Position numbers and translations under genes: made by a program. Shown here piece after piece: positions 11,256-21,250 of a DNA stretch of 64,000 nt. Every line of letters begins with the position of its first letter. Position 1 is the stretch's first letter. The notes under the pieces were generated by a model that made no database searches, was not told the DNA's origin, and was given only the letters and a program-made list of their open reading frames with translations. This stretch comes from Haliotis asinina (taxonomy: Eukaryota; Mollusca; Gastropoda; Lepetellida; Haliotidae), in assembly GCF_037392515.1 (NCBI RefSeq), contig NC_090288.1:3775501-3839500 (forward strand), given 5' to 3'.

Positions 11256-11308
11256 GGGAGGTAACTCATCTTGGCCTACTGAGTATAGTACAATTAGAGT
11301 TACCTCCC
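11256..11308 (+). promoter_or_regulatory. Perfect 12-bp stem in the Tc1 5' leader
   Basis: 'gggaggtaactc' at 11256-11267 is exactly complementary to 'gagttacctccc' at 11297-11308, across a 29-nt loop, upstream of the transposase ATG. It could be an internal binding-site pair or an RNA hairpin. The same core recurs elsewhere in the window. Confidence 0.5.
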
Positions 11309-11350
11309 CTGAATCTGTAGCAGACGTCATTTTCCTCAGCACTGTCAACA

Positions 11351-12331
11351 ATGTCTGCTGAAGATAAAAGAAGGTTGATTTTTGAGTTGTGTAATCAAGG
11401 AATTGATGATGTAAATACACTGGCAGAGAGAACAGGAACTCCTCTTTCTACTGTGTATAGGATTAGGAAGAATTTTAAAGAGGGAAAGGATTTTGGGCAC
11501 CAGAAAGGAGCAGGGAGACCCAGAAAATTGGACTTCTCAGATCGCGTCCGCCTGGGAATTTTAGCGTCTAAAAAGCAAAGGGCAAGCATCTCCAACATCA
11601 GGTATGAAATGATAGAAAGGGGATCAACAGTTGTATCAAAATCTACAGTTAGAAGAAATTTGATTGATCTTGGATGGGAGAAAAAGACTGGAATTCCTTC
11701 TCCTCTCATGAAACAAGAACATAAAGACAGGCGTGTTGAGTCGTGTTTGGCACATGAAAACTTTGACTGGGAAAATGTGATTTTTACTGATGAAAGCTCA
11801 ATATGGGTATATCCCAATAATGTGAAAATATTGACAAAGTCTGCGTCAGCACCGTTGTATCGACGACCTAAATACAGCCCAAAGTTTCATGTATGGGGAG
11901 GGATATCCTTATTAGGAACGACCCCGCTGTGTGTGTTTGAGGGAAATCTGACAAGTCAACGCTACACTAACATATTAGATAATTTTCTGCTTCCAAGTGC
12001 ACATGTGATTTATGGAAATGACTGGATTTTGCAGCAAGATAATGATCCTAAACACACCGCAAAACATGCCAAGCAGTGGTTTCAGGAGAAAAATGTGACT
12101 GCATTACCATTTCCTGCATATAGTCCTGACTTAAATCCCATTGAGAACATTTGGGGGATGATGAAGGAATGTGTGAATCAAAAGGGGTTGACAAAAATTG
12201 AAGACATGAAGAGAGAAGTGGTCCGATACTGGGACAACATAACTCACGAGACACTAACCTCTCTGATAGGAAGTATGCCTACCCGTCTTAGAGTGTGCCC
12301 TGAAGCTCAAGGAGACTTGATAAAATATTAA
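11351..12331 (+). CDS. Tc1-family transposase, DD34E
   Basis: A 326-aa unbroken frame, close to the usual 335-345 aa for the family. The N-terminal half carries helix-turn-helix-like segments (around residues 20-45 and 75-110) with the linker GRPRK at 55-59 that contacts DNA in Tc1 enzymes. The catalytic RNase H-like core has Asp147 (FTDESS), Asp230 (QQDNDPKH) and Glu265 (YSPDLNPIENIWG). The spacing of 34 residues between the second Asp and Glu is the Tc1 hallmark. The protein would cut and paste DNA ending in the matching inverted repeats into TA sites. All three catalytic residues are present, so activity is plausible but unproven. No intron is needed. The start is the first ATG after the leader. 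Confidence 0.95.
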   Translation: MSAEDKRRLIFELCNQGIDDVNTLAERTGTPLSTVYRIRKNFKEGKDFGHQKGAGRPRKLDFSDRVRLGILASKKQRASISNIRYEMIERGSTVVSKSTVRRNLIDLGWEKKTGIPSPLMKQEHKDRRVESCLAHENFDWENVIFTDESSIWVYPNNVKILTKSASAPLYRRPKYSPKFHVWGGISLLGTTPLCVFEGNLTSQRYTNILDNFLLPSAHVIYGNDWILQQDNDPKHTAKHAKQWFQEKNVTALPFPAYSPDLNPIENIWGMMKECVNQKGLTKIEDMKREVVRYWDNITHETLTSLIGSMPTRLRVCPEAQGDLIKY

Positions 12332-12765
12332 ATTGTTACCTACACAACATGAAAAGGTCAGTTCACTTTCACAATACATTCAATTTTATCTGATTTGTTC
12401 TCGTTTAATAATATGAAATGCTTTAGCTATTCTCAATAATTTTGAACCATACTGTAAAAGAACATTAACATACAAACGATAATCTTTCTAGGCTTGGACA
12501 ACATGCACCCACACCACACCCACATGTTTTCCATTACTAAAATTAACAATTAAGTTGTTTAAAAACTATGTTTTTGTGTGTTTCTAATTTTCTAAAACTT
12601 TATGAACAATTGTTGTTAATTTAAAATGCATTTGTGTGGTAGCTGTGACGTTCTCTTCCTTTTTTAAAAAAAATATATTCGTACGAATTTGGTATTAATG
12701 TCAAATAATCCTCTCAAATGTCTCTTTCATGGGGATGCATTCTGTTTCGCGTGAAGGTTAGAAGT

Positions 12766-12901
12766 GACTGAGTATAGTTTTACGCTACTTTTCGTTATAT
12801 TCCAGCAATATCTTGACGAGACTCGCAGGAAATGGGGTCCATGTACAGAATCGAACCAGGGTCTTCAGCTTGGACGAGCAAACGCTTTAACCACCAGGTA
12901 A
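12766..12901 (-). repeat. tRNA-derived SINE, reversed copy
   Basis: Reads on the minus strand from the tRNA-like head ('accaggtggttaaagcg' region) through 'gggttcgatt' to the tail 'ccagcaatat' complement and 'gtaaaactat'. It is moderately diverged. Confidence 0.8.
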
Positions 12902-13204
12902 CGCTCTTGGAAGTAAAGGAACACTGGAATTTCGGGTTAATGGCATCGTTAAATATTACAGTATTGCATGGGATCACTTTGTACAGTTTCCTTTACTCTG
13001 AAAACGTACCGTAGACGTATCCAGGCGATATAATGCAGTGTCTAGTGTTCCCCAAGGTTGCGGAACCAAACAAACACGTTTCTTCTAGAAATATAAGTCT
13101 TAGTGGGAAGTAAAGTTCACTGCTGAACGCAGCATTCAGCAATTCAAAAGACATCTGTTCTATGGTGGAGGTTTGTAAAGTAATCGTGTCTTGAACAAAC
13201 AATC

Positions 13205-13345
13205 CAGTGATAAAAAATATGAATATCTATCAATGCAACTGGGATACGTTGGCATGTATCAACCAAGTCGGCGACATTGACCACCCGATCCCGTTAGTCG
13301 CCTCTCAGACAGACCGCCGCCATGTAGCTGTGTGCGGCGTAAAAC
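13205..13345 (+). repeat. Dispersed repeat family B (partial)
   Basis: Contains 'caactgggatacg', 'atcaaccaagtcggcgac' and 'gaccacccgatcccgttagt', shared with copies at 35.5, 52.9, 53.8, 57.0, 57.8 and 58.6 kb. Confidence 0.7.
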
Positions 13346-15559
13346 AATATTTACTCACTCCGAACAATTTAATCGAAGCTCTCGAGTAGACGCTATCAGT
13401 TCTTAGTTAAAAATTACTGTTTCAAGACTCAGAAGTGAAGCGGGTCGACCCTACAACAGCTCATCAGAAGGACAAAACATATGTTTCCGACATTGTACAT
13501 CCTCCTCCACGGTGTCTTTGTTCTCGCTAATGAAAAACTACCAGCCCAAGATGCCCATTACGCTAAACTTCAATTTCTAATGTATTTTAGAGCAATATCG
13601 TTGTATTGTTTGAGTGAGCTTAGTTTTACGCCGTCAGCAATATTAGTGCAACATGGAGCTGCAGTGTCATTGCAACAGTTGCTAATTGTTGATTCGAGGC
13701 GTCCGCTATTTCTCGGGCGGTTCCTGGGACCCGCACAAAGCATTCGTAACGCTGCGACCTGACAGGCTTACGAATGGCATAGTGCTTCAAACGTTTTGTG
13801 GTTATGGTCCCTGGTCTTGATGCGGACAACAGATATGCCTCAGAAATCCACAGGACTTTTAATCATGTATTCCTTTCTAATTACCTCACAGACAATTAAA
13901 CGATATTTATTCTTGTTCACTATCCAAGATAGACTCTCACTGTCCCTTAGAGAAACTCACAAGAGATTTATAAAAAACGGAGTTTGGACCAGCTCATATA
14001 CCTGGACTCTATCCTAATTACATTTAATGTTTATGCATCGGGGGATATAACTTGATTAAATTAAATTAAATTAAATTACGTACTGAAACAAGACTGACTA
14101 CTTACACTGAGAAGTTACCACTGTCCACTGAAAGAAAACGAGGAGTGTACATGAAACGAGAATGCTTCTCATCTTCATAGAAACGATTCACACAGAGTAT
14201 TTTTCGTACGTTTGTATCTTTAGTCAGCTTCTAAGGAGGATGAATGTTGGCGTTTATTTTCATCAACCTTCTGTCCCAATCCCCGAAAACAGGATACAAT
14301 TGATCCTCATTACACTGCGTTGCAGTCTGGGCCCGTCTCTTATCATCGCTAGCGTTGCTTCCGTTCTTGACTCAATTTCTGAGTACTGGACAGACTAACC
14401 CATTTGACATTGTTGACTGATTTACATGTAAATCTTTTGTTTGTCAACACGTGAGACTCGATAGAATTCTCAAACTTGTTTCTCTATGTGAGAAAGTGAG
14501 TGAGTGTAGTTTACGTCACGTCGGCATTATTTCAGCCATATTGTGACTTGATCAAGTTATACAATAATACGATATTTTTAAACAATATGTTTCCAATTAA
14601 ATACTGCCAGTAAATGACAGTAGAATAACTAGACGTTCACATATACAGACTTAAAACTAGCATGAAATATATCTTCATATATAACAAGAAAATATGAAAA
14701 ACAGGCTCTAGATCTCCAGAAGCTGAAGAGAGATGACCATATTATGGGCCATGGGGACTTGCAGTTCTTATGTTTCCTGCTTAACTCGCGATTGAACTCC
14801 ATGTAACCATACATTAAAAGAACACATATTCTGCGATTAAATCTCGGAGGATGACATGTTTCTCAAAGTTCAAGCTTTGTTTTTCAACGTTTGGTCACGT
14901 GCAATAGATAATGTATCATCCTAGTTGTTGGGAAACGTATATATACATTATGCAAACCGATGCAAGTAAAATTTTACCCAACCACTGGTTAAATGTTTAT
15001 AATAACCAATCCTGTGATCTGATTTTTAAACGGAGAGAAAGTGAGTAAATTTCTGGTTTCTATAAATGACCATGGTTGTGTAAATATTTGTGATTCAAAC
15101 ATTTCGTCGGCTTTTCAGCCTCTGTATGAACAGATTCTTTTGTCCGCCTTGTCCGCTCTGTCGGTCGACATCCCCAGCAGCGTCTAAAATTCCCCATTTC
15201 ACCCTCTTCTCCACCCTAAGCCTAACGAGTCCTGCTTCGTGTTCACTCCCATCCCTCTCCCCACCCTTGTTCCCCGCTAACCCCGCTTGTTACCACATTT
15301 GATCAACTCAGTCTATTCCATCCGACGTTCTGATCAGTCCCGATTGTTTCCCCATCAATGCCCTTCTCGTTCAACCTCCGTGTCATTCAACACCCTGCCT
15401 CTACGACCCTTCACCTCAACGACGTCCAGCCCGTCTCCTTCAACATCTCTTTCAAACACCGTTACATTTAATCACATGTCTCACAACTGCCTTGTCCTTC
15501 AACGCCGACTCTCCACATCCGTTCCTCAACAACTGGCTCCATTCAAACTCTCGTTCACT

Positions 15560-15810
15560 TCAACGACATTTATCCTACTGTTCGTCATCTTAACCACGGC
15601 TCTCCCAACCATCGACATTCATCCTACTGGTCGTCATCTTAACCACGGCTCTCCCAACCACCGACATTTATCCTAATGTTCGTCATCATAACCACGGCTC
15701 TCCCAACCACCGACATTTATCCTAATGTTCGTCATCTTAACCACGGCTCTCCCAACCACCGACATTTATCCTAATGTTCGTCATCTTGACCACGACTCTC
15801 CCAACCACCG
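15560..15810 (+). repeat. 49-bp minisatellite, about 5 copies
   Basis: The unit core 'ccacggctctcccaacca' starts at 15594, 15643, 15692, 15741 and (variant) 15790, exactly 49 bp apart. The last unit grades directly into the 31-bp array. Confidence 0.9.
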
Positions 15811-16135
15811 TCTTCTACAACCACATTCATCCCAACCACCGTCTTCTCCAACCACACTTATCCCAACCACCGTCTTCTCCAACCACATTCAACCCAACCA
15901 CCGTCTTCCTCAACCACATTTATCCCAACCACCGTCTTCTCCAACCACATTTATCCCAACCATCGTCTTTTTCAATCAGATTCAACCCAACCACCGTCTT
16001 CCTCAACCACATTTATCCCATCCACCGTCTTCTCCAACCACATTTATCCCAACCATCGTCTTTTTCAATCAGATTCAACCCAACCACCGTCTACTCCAAC
16101 CACATTTATCCCAACCACCGTCTTCTCCAATATGG
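15803..16135 (+). repeat. 31-bp minisatellite with 93-bp higher-order unit
   Basis: About 11 units built on 'aaccaccgtcttctccaacc'. A three-unit block containing 'catcgtctttttcaatc' repeats at 15961 and 16054, i.e. 93 bp apart. As 31 is not divisible by three, the long Pro/Thr/His-rich frames across it are not evidence of a gene. It ends inside a SINE tail. Confidence 0.9.
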
Positions 16136-16185
16136 AATATTGCTAAAAGCGACGTAAAATCATACTCGCTCACTCGTCCCAAATG
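16128..16185 (+). repeat. SINE 3' tail abutting the minisatellite
   Basis: 'ggaatattgctaaaagcgac' then 'gtaaaatcatactcgctcac' is the 3' end of the tRNA-derived SINE. The minisatellite appears to have expanded beside it or within it. Confidence 0.75.
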
Positions 16186-16989
16186 TAACCACTATGCACG
16201 CTGCCACAAATCAGAACTGACAAAATTGTTAAAATACCCAGCAAGATTTGCGGCTTGTGCTTCGAACCTCTTCCTTTTCAAGTATGAGTCAAGAGTTAAA
16301 CCGACATATCTGGCTATTCAGGCAAATCCGTCACACAGTTTAAATGAATATTATCAATATCTCTTCCATCTGATCGCCGTTTCAAAATCATGTATTTAGA
16401 ACTTCCACCATTTGTCCCTTAAAATCAAAGCTTCTAAATCTTCCTAAAAAATTGTGATAGTGATTTTAGTGATGTGGCACGAGGGATTAGTTTATTATGT
16501 ACTTTCATTGTGGTTAGCTTGGCATTTTGTTGTTAATGGTAGTAACACAAGGAGATTGTGGATCCTTCAGTTACACGTTGATTAAGCTATGCGTCATTCC
16601 ATGTGTCATTAGATAGCCACACTGCTGTGACAGTTTACAAGTAGGTGTCGGGAAGTCTAACTATTTCGGAAATAAAGATTTGTGCTACATTTAAATACAG
16701 AGGTTCCGAGCACAATATTAATATCAATCTGCAGTTTCTCTCGGAGAAAAAGGTGGAGGGAATTAGGGTTTATACATCCTCAATAATATATATATTGGTA
16801 CCAAAGTTAACCGTAAACTATCCTTAAAGTATTACACTCTTCAACAAAAAGAAATGCATCAGCCATTTTAAGAGGAATTTATTGCGTCAGTTTAAGAGCA
16901 ATTAGTCCATGTAATTCCAATGGTGAAAACCAAAGAGTTCACAGGTCTCTACAGAAGAGTTCGAGAACACAACAGCAGCCTTTATTGTT

Positions 16990-17190
16990 GTGTTTCTGTT
17001 CACTTGTGTCCACAGGGTGACGTTAAAATCAATACTTTTAATGGCCACCATTGACAGCAATTACTGCTCAGCACCGTCTGTATATGTCGACGAAGTCGTT
17101 CTTGTGGAGTTCTTCCCCACTCTTCTTGCAATGCGATGGTCAGTTGTGGAACTGTCTGAGGCGTGTTTTGATGTTGACGTACACAACTAA
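16990..17190 (-). pseudogene. Tc1-like transposase C-terminal fragment
   Basis: The minus-strand frame reads 'QTVPQLTIALQEEWGRTPQE' followed by 'RLRRHIQTVLSSNCC', matching the C-terminal region of Tc1 transposases, where an 'L..AL..EW..IPQ..I..' pattern precedes a basic end. The catalytic core is absent. It is a truncated DNA-transposon relic of a different subfamily from the intact 11-kb copy. Confidence 0.75.
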
Positions 17191-17425
17191 CAAAAGTACG
17201 TTTTGAGGACGTTGTCACAACGTTACGTTTCGTCCCCATAACGTCCCCTGTGTGGAGTCGAAATCGCGCCCTCACAACGTTATTTTCTACGTTGATACGA
17301 CCCAAAAATAACGTCATCGTAACGTCATAAACATAACATTGTTTTAATATTATGGTCAAATCCCAGTTTGTATTGCCTAGTAGTGTAGATAAAATGACAT
17401 TTTTAATCACCAAAATATTTTATTA
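17190..17425. repeat. Inverted-repeat-rich sequence ('aacgtt' type)
   Basis: Repeated 'acaacgtta', 'gacgttgtcacaacgtta' and 'aacgtcatcgtaacgtcat' motifs in both orientations look like a short palindromic transposon fragment fused to the Tc1 relic. The family is not assigned. Confidence 0.45.
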
Positions 17426-17566
17426 TTTGTTATTACTTTTTAAATAAAAGATACAAGAAGACATCACTTTGCTTCTTTTGAAACTAAATAAATGTAGTAG
17501 ATGTAGTATGAACAACATGGAGTTTACATGGAATCCAGTACTTTCAGCTTCCTGAGAGATAGTGGC

Positions 17567-17730
17567 GGCGGGGTAGCCTCGTGGTTAAAGCGTTGCTCAT
17601 CACTCCGAAGACACGAGTTCGATTCCCACATGGGTACAATGTGTGACGCGCATTTATTGTGTCCCCCGTCGTGATATTACTGGAATATTTCTAAAAGCGG
17701 CATGAAACGAAAAATCTCTCACTCAAAGAA
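17567..17730 (+). repeat. tRNA-derived SINE, nearly full length
   Basis: Head 'ggggtagcctcgtggttaaa', B-box-like 'gagttcgattcccacatggg', body 'gtgtcccccgtcgtgatatt', tail 'ctaaaagcggcatgaaacg' and (ctca)n. It serves as the reference copy for the others. Confidence 0.88.
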
Positions 17731-20700
17731 AGATTGTATATACTGGGTAATTGAGGGTGGTGTTCCCTTAGAAAAATTTTGTTTTAAAGATCGTAGAATT
17801 TACCTCAGTATCTCAAGAACTGTAAACTTACGGATGATCTTTATTTTATATTTACAGATTGACTAAAATTTAATTCTTCTTTAACCGTATTTACAGAATG
17901 CACAAGAATCAACACAATTTCATAAGAATGTTGTCATGGAAGCAGATCAACGTTTGTAGATCCCTGATGCGAACAGGCTTTCAGCAAGCTACATCCTTGT
18001 TGTTTGAGGTGACTAAAGGAATCTAATTCAGCCTAGTTTTGTACCAGTTACATTCGGATATATATTGTTATGTTTGTACAAGTGCAATGGAAAACCCGCC
18101 ACTTAACTGGGTGAGCGTATTTGGCAGTATGGCTCCTCTGGGTCTCTAGGACTTCAAGTCCTACCCCATGAGGAAGCACACGTGATGCATGTGGTCTTAT
18201 CAAAGGCATGTGAATTTCTTCAAAGTTGCCCCTGTAAAACACAACCTGTATTACAGTATTTGTTTATTGTTTCAACCCATACTATGCACGATTTCAGCAG
18301 TGTAATGTACCATATTGGTGGTAATTAAAAAATGGCCACCAACAACAAAACAGCCACCACCATGAAGAAATCATTTTAGGAGTTAATGCGTAGGAAATGG
18401 ATGTTAACAAAACAATGCAAAAACTACTTGGATTAAAATCTAAGGATTTAATCTATTCGAAAAAAAAATATATTGTTGACTGTTCTCCATACTTAAAACT
18501 CATGCTAAACGACTAAAAATGGACCGGGATATATCATATCAATCACATATTCGCCCTAATAATTATGCTTTGTTTATCTTAAAGCCTCTTTTATTTCCAT
18601 TTCGCCAGCCTTTTCAATTATTTTTGACACAATATCGGTAAAAAATGTAAAAACATTCCTTTTTATTATACATAGTATGCCTACAAAAGAAAGCATAGCC
18701 CCTAAAACATAATGCTAATTTCAAGAAAATAATGTTCAGTAAGAATGTAATGGTATTTCTTGCACCTGTGTTAAACTCCTGATGGAAATTGATGCCGGTG
18801 ACCAAGGGGAGATAACCCATACTGGCACCTGTTGAAACAGGGCGGGACACCACGATCAACTGTCAGCTGATAAATCGTACGATGAGAAGAAAGGCCGTGA
18901 ACTTTCAGAGTTCACTTGGTGTATTAGCGTAGCGTACTAACTGGTAAGTTTCATTCACTGATGGATAACAGATCCTTCAGGTAACACATCATCTCGTTCA
19001 TTTCCTGTTTCGAGTGGTCTCGAATTTGAGTCAATACATATCGCACAGGTGGCAGCGATCGTACGATTCGTAGTGAGACTTCAAAACACATGGATACTGT
19101 AAACATGGTGAACACGTATTCTTATCACCGACATATAAACGATTATCTAGAACTAATACCAGTGTTATTCAACCATGGATATTTGACATAACGCGAGTTA
19201 TAAGCATTCATGGTCCGACAAGTGGACTTTGAACCCAAAGTCAGGCGATGACTCGATCCACGAATAGATTTTGTGGCTTCTAATTCACCAAATCAGTTGT
19301 GGCTTCAGGAGGGGACGATCGAGCAGTGAAACAGTTAACTACCATATCTATTATTGGTGAAGTTTTGACAGGTACGTTTCAGTTATAATGAGTCAAGATT
19401 AACATGAGGTCTAGTGTCCACCATATGATTTATTTCTATGAACTAAGATCAAGTTAAACTGTATTGTTTATGAATTTCAACTTTGATGGTAGAGACAGTG
19501 ATCTATCTATTAGATCTAGGCCATAAACACGACATTTTTGTTTTTATTTTGACTGTACGTGATCCTATAAGTATAAGCTATCTTCCATTGTGTATGCATA
19601 TATGATTATGCATATTCTTGGTCATATGATGCAGAATGAATTTACATACATGACTATCATGAACATTTGCTGTTATTCTCAGAGTTTTCATTCTTCTAAT
19701 AGATAAAAAATGATTAGATCTACATACTCTACATAACATCAACATTTTTGTGTTTAACCTTGGTCACTAGGGATCACAGTGATTAAGTTGTTGAAAAAGT
19801 GTAATCAGAAACCAAATCCACAATAAATTACTGGAGGACTTGTGATGAACGATTACTGACTATGATAGAGATAGATACATGTTTACTGAAATCACTAGTT
19901 TTAATGGGGTTTCCCCACTTTTTATTCTAATATAGCTAATACTGTCAATTGCAATAAAAAGCCACTGGAATTGTAATCAAACAATAAAAGTGGCAAAAAT
20001 TTTACAATGTGGATAGTTTTACACTGTTTGTTCATGAATTAGTTTACTTAATTCAAGTGTGTAAAATTACAAAATTGTGAATAATGTTTCTTAAATATGT
20101 GTTTTACAGTCAATAATTAATTTTCATACTTCTTTCGAACGTTTTTCAATTGTTTTCAATCATCACAACACCATTAATAGTCTAACACAAATTGATCTGA
20201 CTCAAAAATGTCCTAGAAATGTGATGAATGCATAAATGCGATGTTGTTTACATGTGATTCTGGTCATTTGACAAGAATGGTTCAGGATATGAACAGTTAA
20301 TAATCTTTTTTACAGAAAAGGTTTACATATTACATGTATATATGCACATTTAAAGGGTTAAAAATCGTTTACACATGGTTAAGTGTTTTAATTGTCAGGT
20401 GAATTCAATCAGGTAATTGACATTTGACAGTGATGAAGAACGTATGGTATTTGTGACATTACTATAATTACTGATTTAATTAAATGAGGGACAGAATTAT
20501 TGTATTTATGGAAATAATTCAACTCATCCTGCCAGATATTATTTGGTAGTTAACATCTGGGGTACTTAACCTAACCCTGATTTTGTCTGTAGTTATTCAC
20601 TTATATCTTTTAGGGATACGTTATAAGTCAATAAAGATAACATGCAATTTTATTGCTTAAGTGGCAGGAAAGTCTTGGAAGTTGCATCACATTCTCAGAG

Positions 20701-21250
20701 AGAAGCAAGGGTTGTAAAAAATTCTTACATGGTTCATCAAATCAGTGTGGCACTGTTATCCATTCAGCAATAGGTCATTGCCCATAACCGTTCTTTTTCC
20801 CAGTTTAGACTTTTTCCGAAAACAGGACTGTTATTGATCATCCAATGATTGGGGAGAAAATACAAGTGCCTTGATGTTTTACAAGTTGTGTGGTTGAACT
20901 GTCTCACTGGCAGTCCATCTATATTGTCATCAGACTCCCTATTGTTCTTGGTGCCATTGCTGGGTACCTTTGATCTCTTGCCATAGATCAGGTGAGTGCC
21001 CGGGTCCTCCACCGGGAATACAGCACTTCTGACATTCTGGGAAATGCAGAAGGCAGCAGTGTTACTGTTAGTTAGTCTGCATATTCTCCTGAATGTTCTT
21101 GGGACAGATAAGGAGAAGAAAAATTTGAATACCTTGCAAATTATTGCCATTATGAATGAATTTAAATGTGCACAGAAATAACCATGGCAACATTTCCTTC
21201 CAAGGTTTGTCTTCTGCTACGCTGAACTGGTAACACTGTACATAAACAAG
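17730..21250. other. Upstream region of the ABHD6-like gene
   Basis: No coding exon is supported. A GC-box-like 'gggcggg' near 18.84 kb, followed by a consensus-like donor ('ctggtaagt') near 18.95 kb, could mark a non-coding first exon, but no transcript evidence is available. The rest is AT-rich. Confidence 0.35.

Larger units (their letters stand above)
11158..12454 (+). mobile_element. Complete Tc1-family transposon
   Basis: A 1,297-bp element flanked by TA at 11156-11157 and 12455-12456. Imperfect terminal inverted repeats of about 27 bp share 'ttcaNaattattgagaat'; the left begins 'tagtctgg' and the right arm reads 'cagtatgg' inward. One unbroken transposase frame lies between. TA duplications, short ends and a DD34E enzyme define Tc1. 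The intact gene and recognisable ends indicate a young insertion. Confidence 0.95.
12460..15560. other. Non-coding stretch with repeat fragments
   Basis: No supported gene. It holds SINE fragments (12766-12901; about 13607-13646; about 14496-14550, all reversed), a piece of a second dispersed family (13205-13345), and a pyrimidine-rich zone from 15.1 to 15.56 kb whose open frames look like composition artefacts. Confidence 0.6.

Noticed and set aside
15287-16399. Pro/Thr/His-rich open frames (up to 224 codons)
   Set aside because: They run through 49-bp and 31-bp minisatellites and a SINE tail in more than one frame. There is no splice or domain context.
17567-17640. tRNA gene
   Set aside because: A and B boxes are present but no cloverleaf closes. 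The sequence continues into the SINE body shared by many copies.
20764-21181. 128-codon minus-strand frame and opposing plus frame upstream of the lipase
   Set aside because: No domain or splice context, and it overlaps the probable 5' flank of the ABHD6-like gene.
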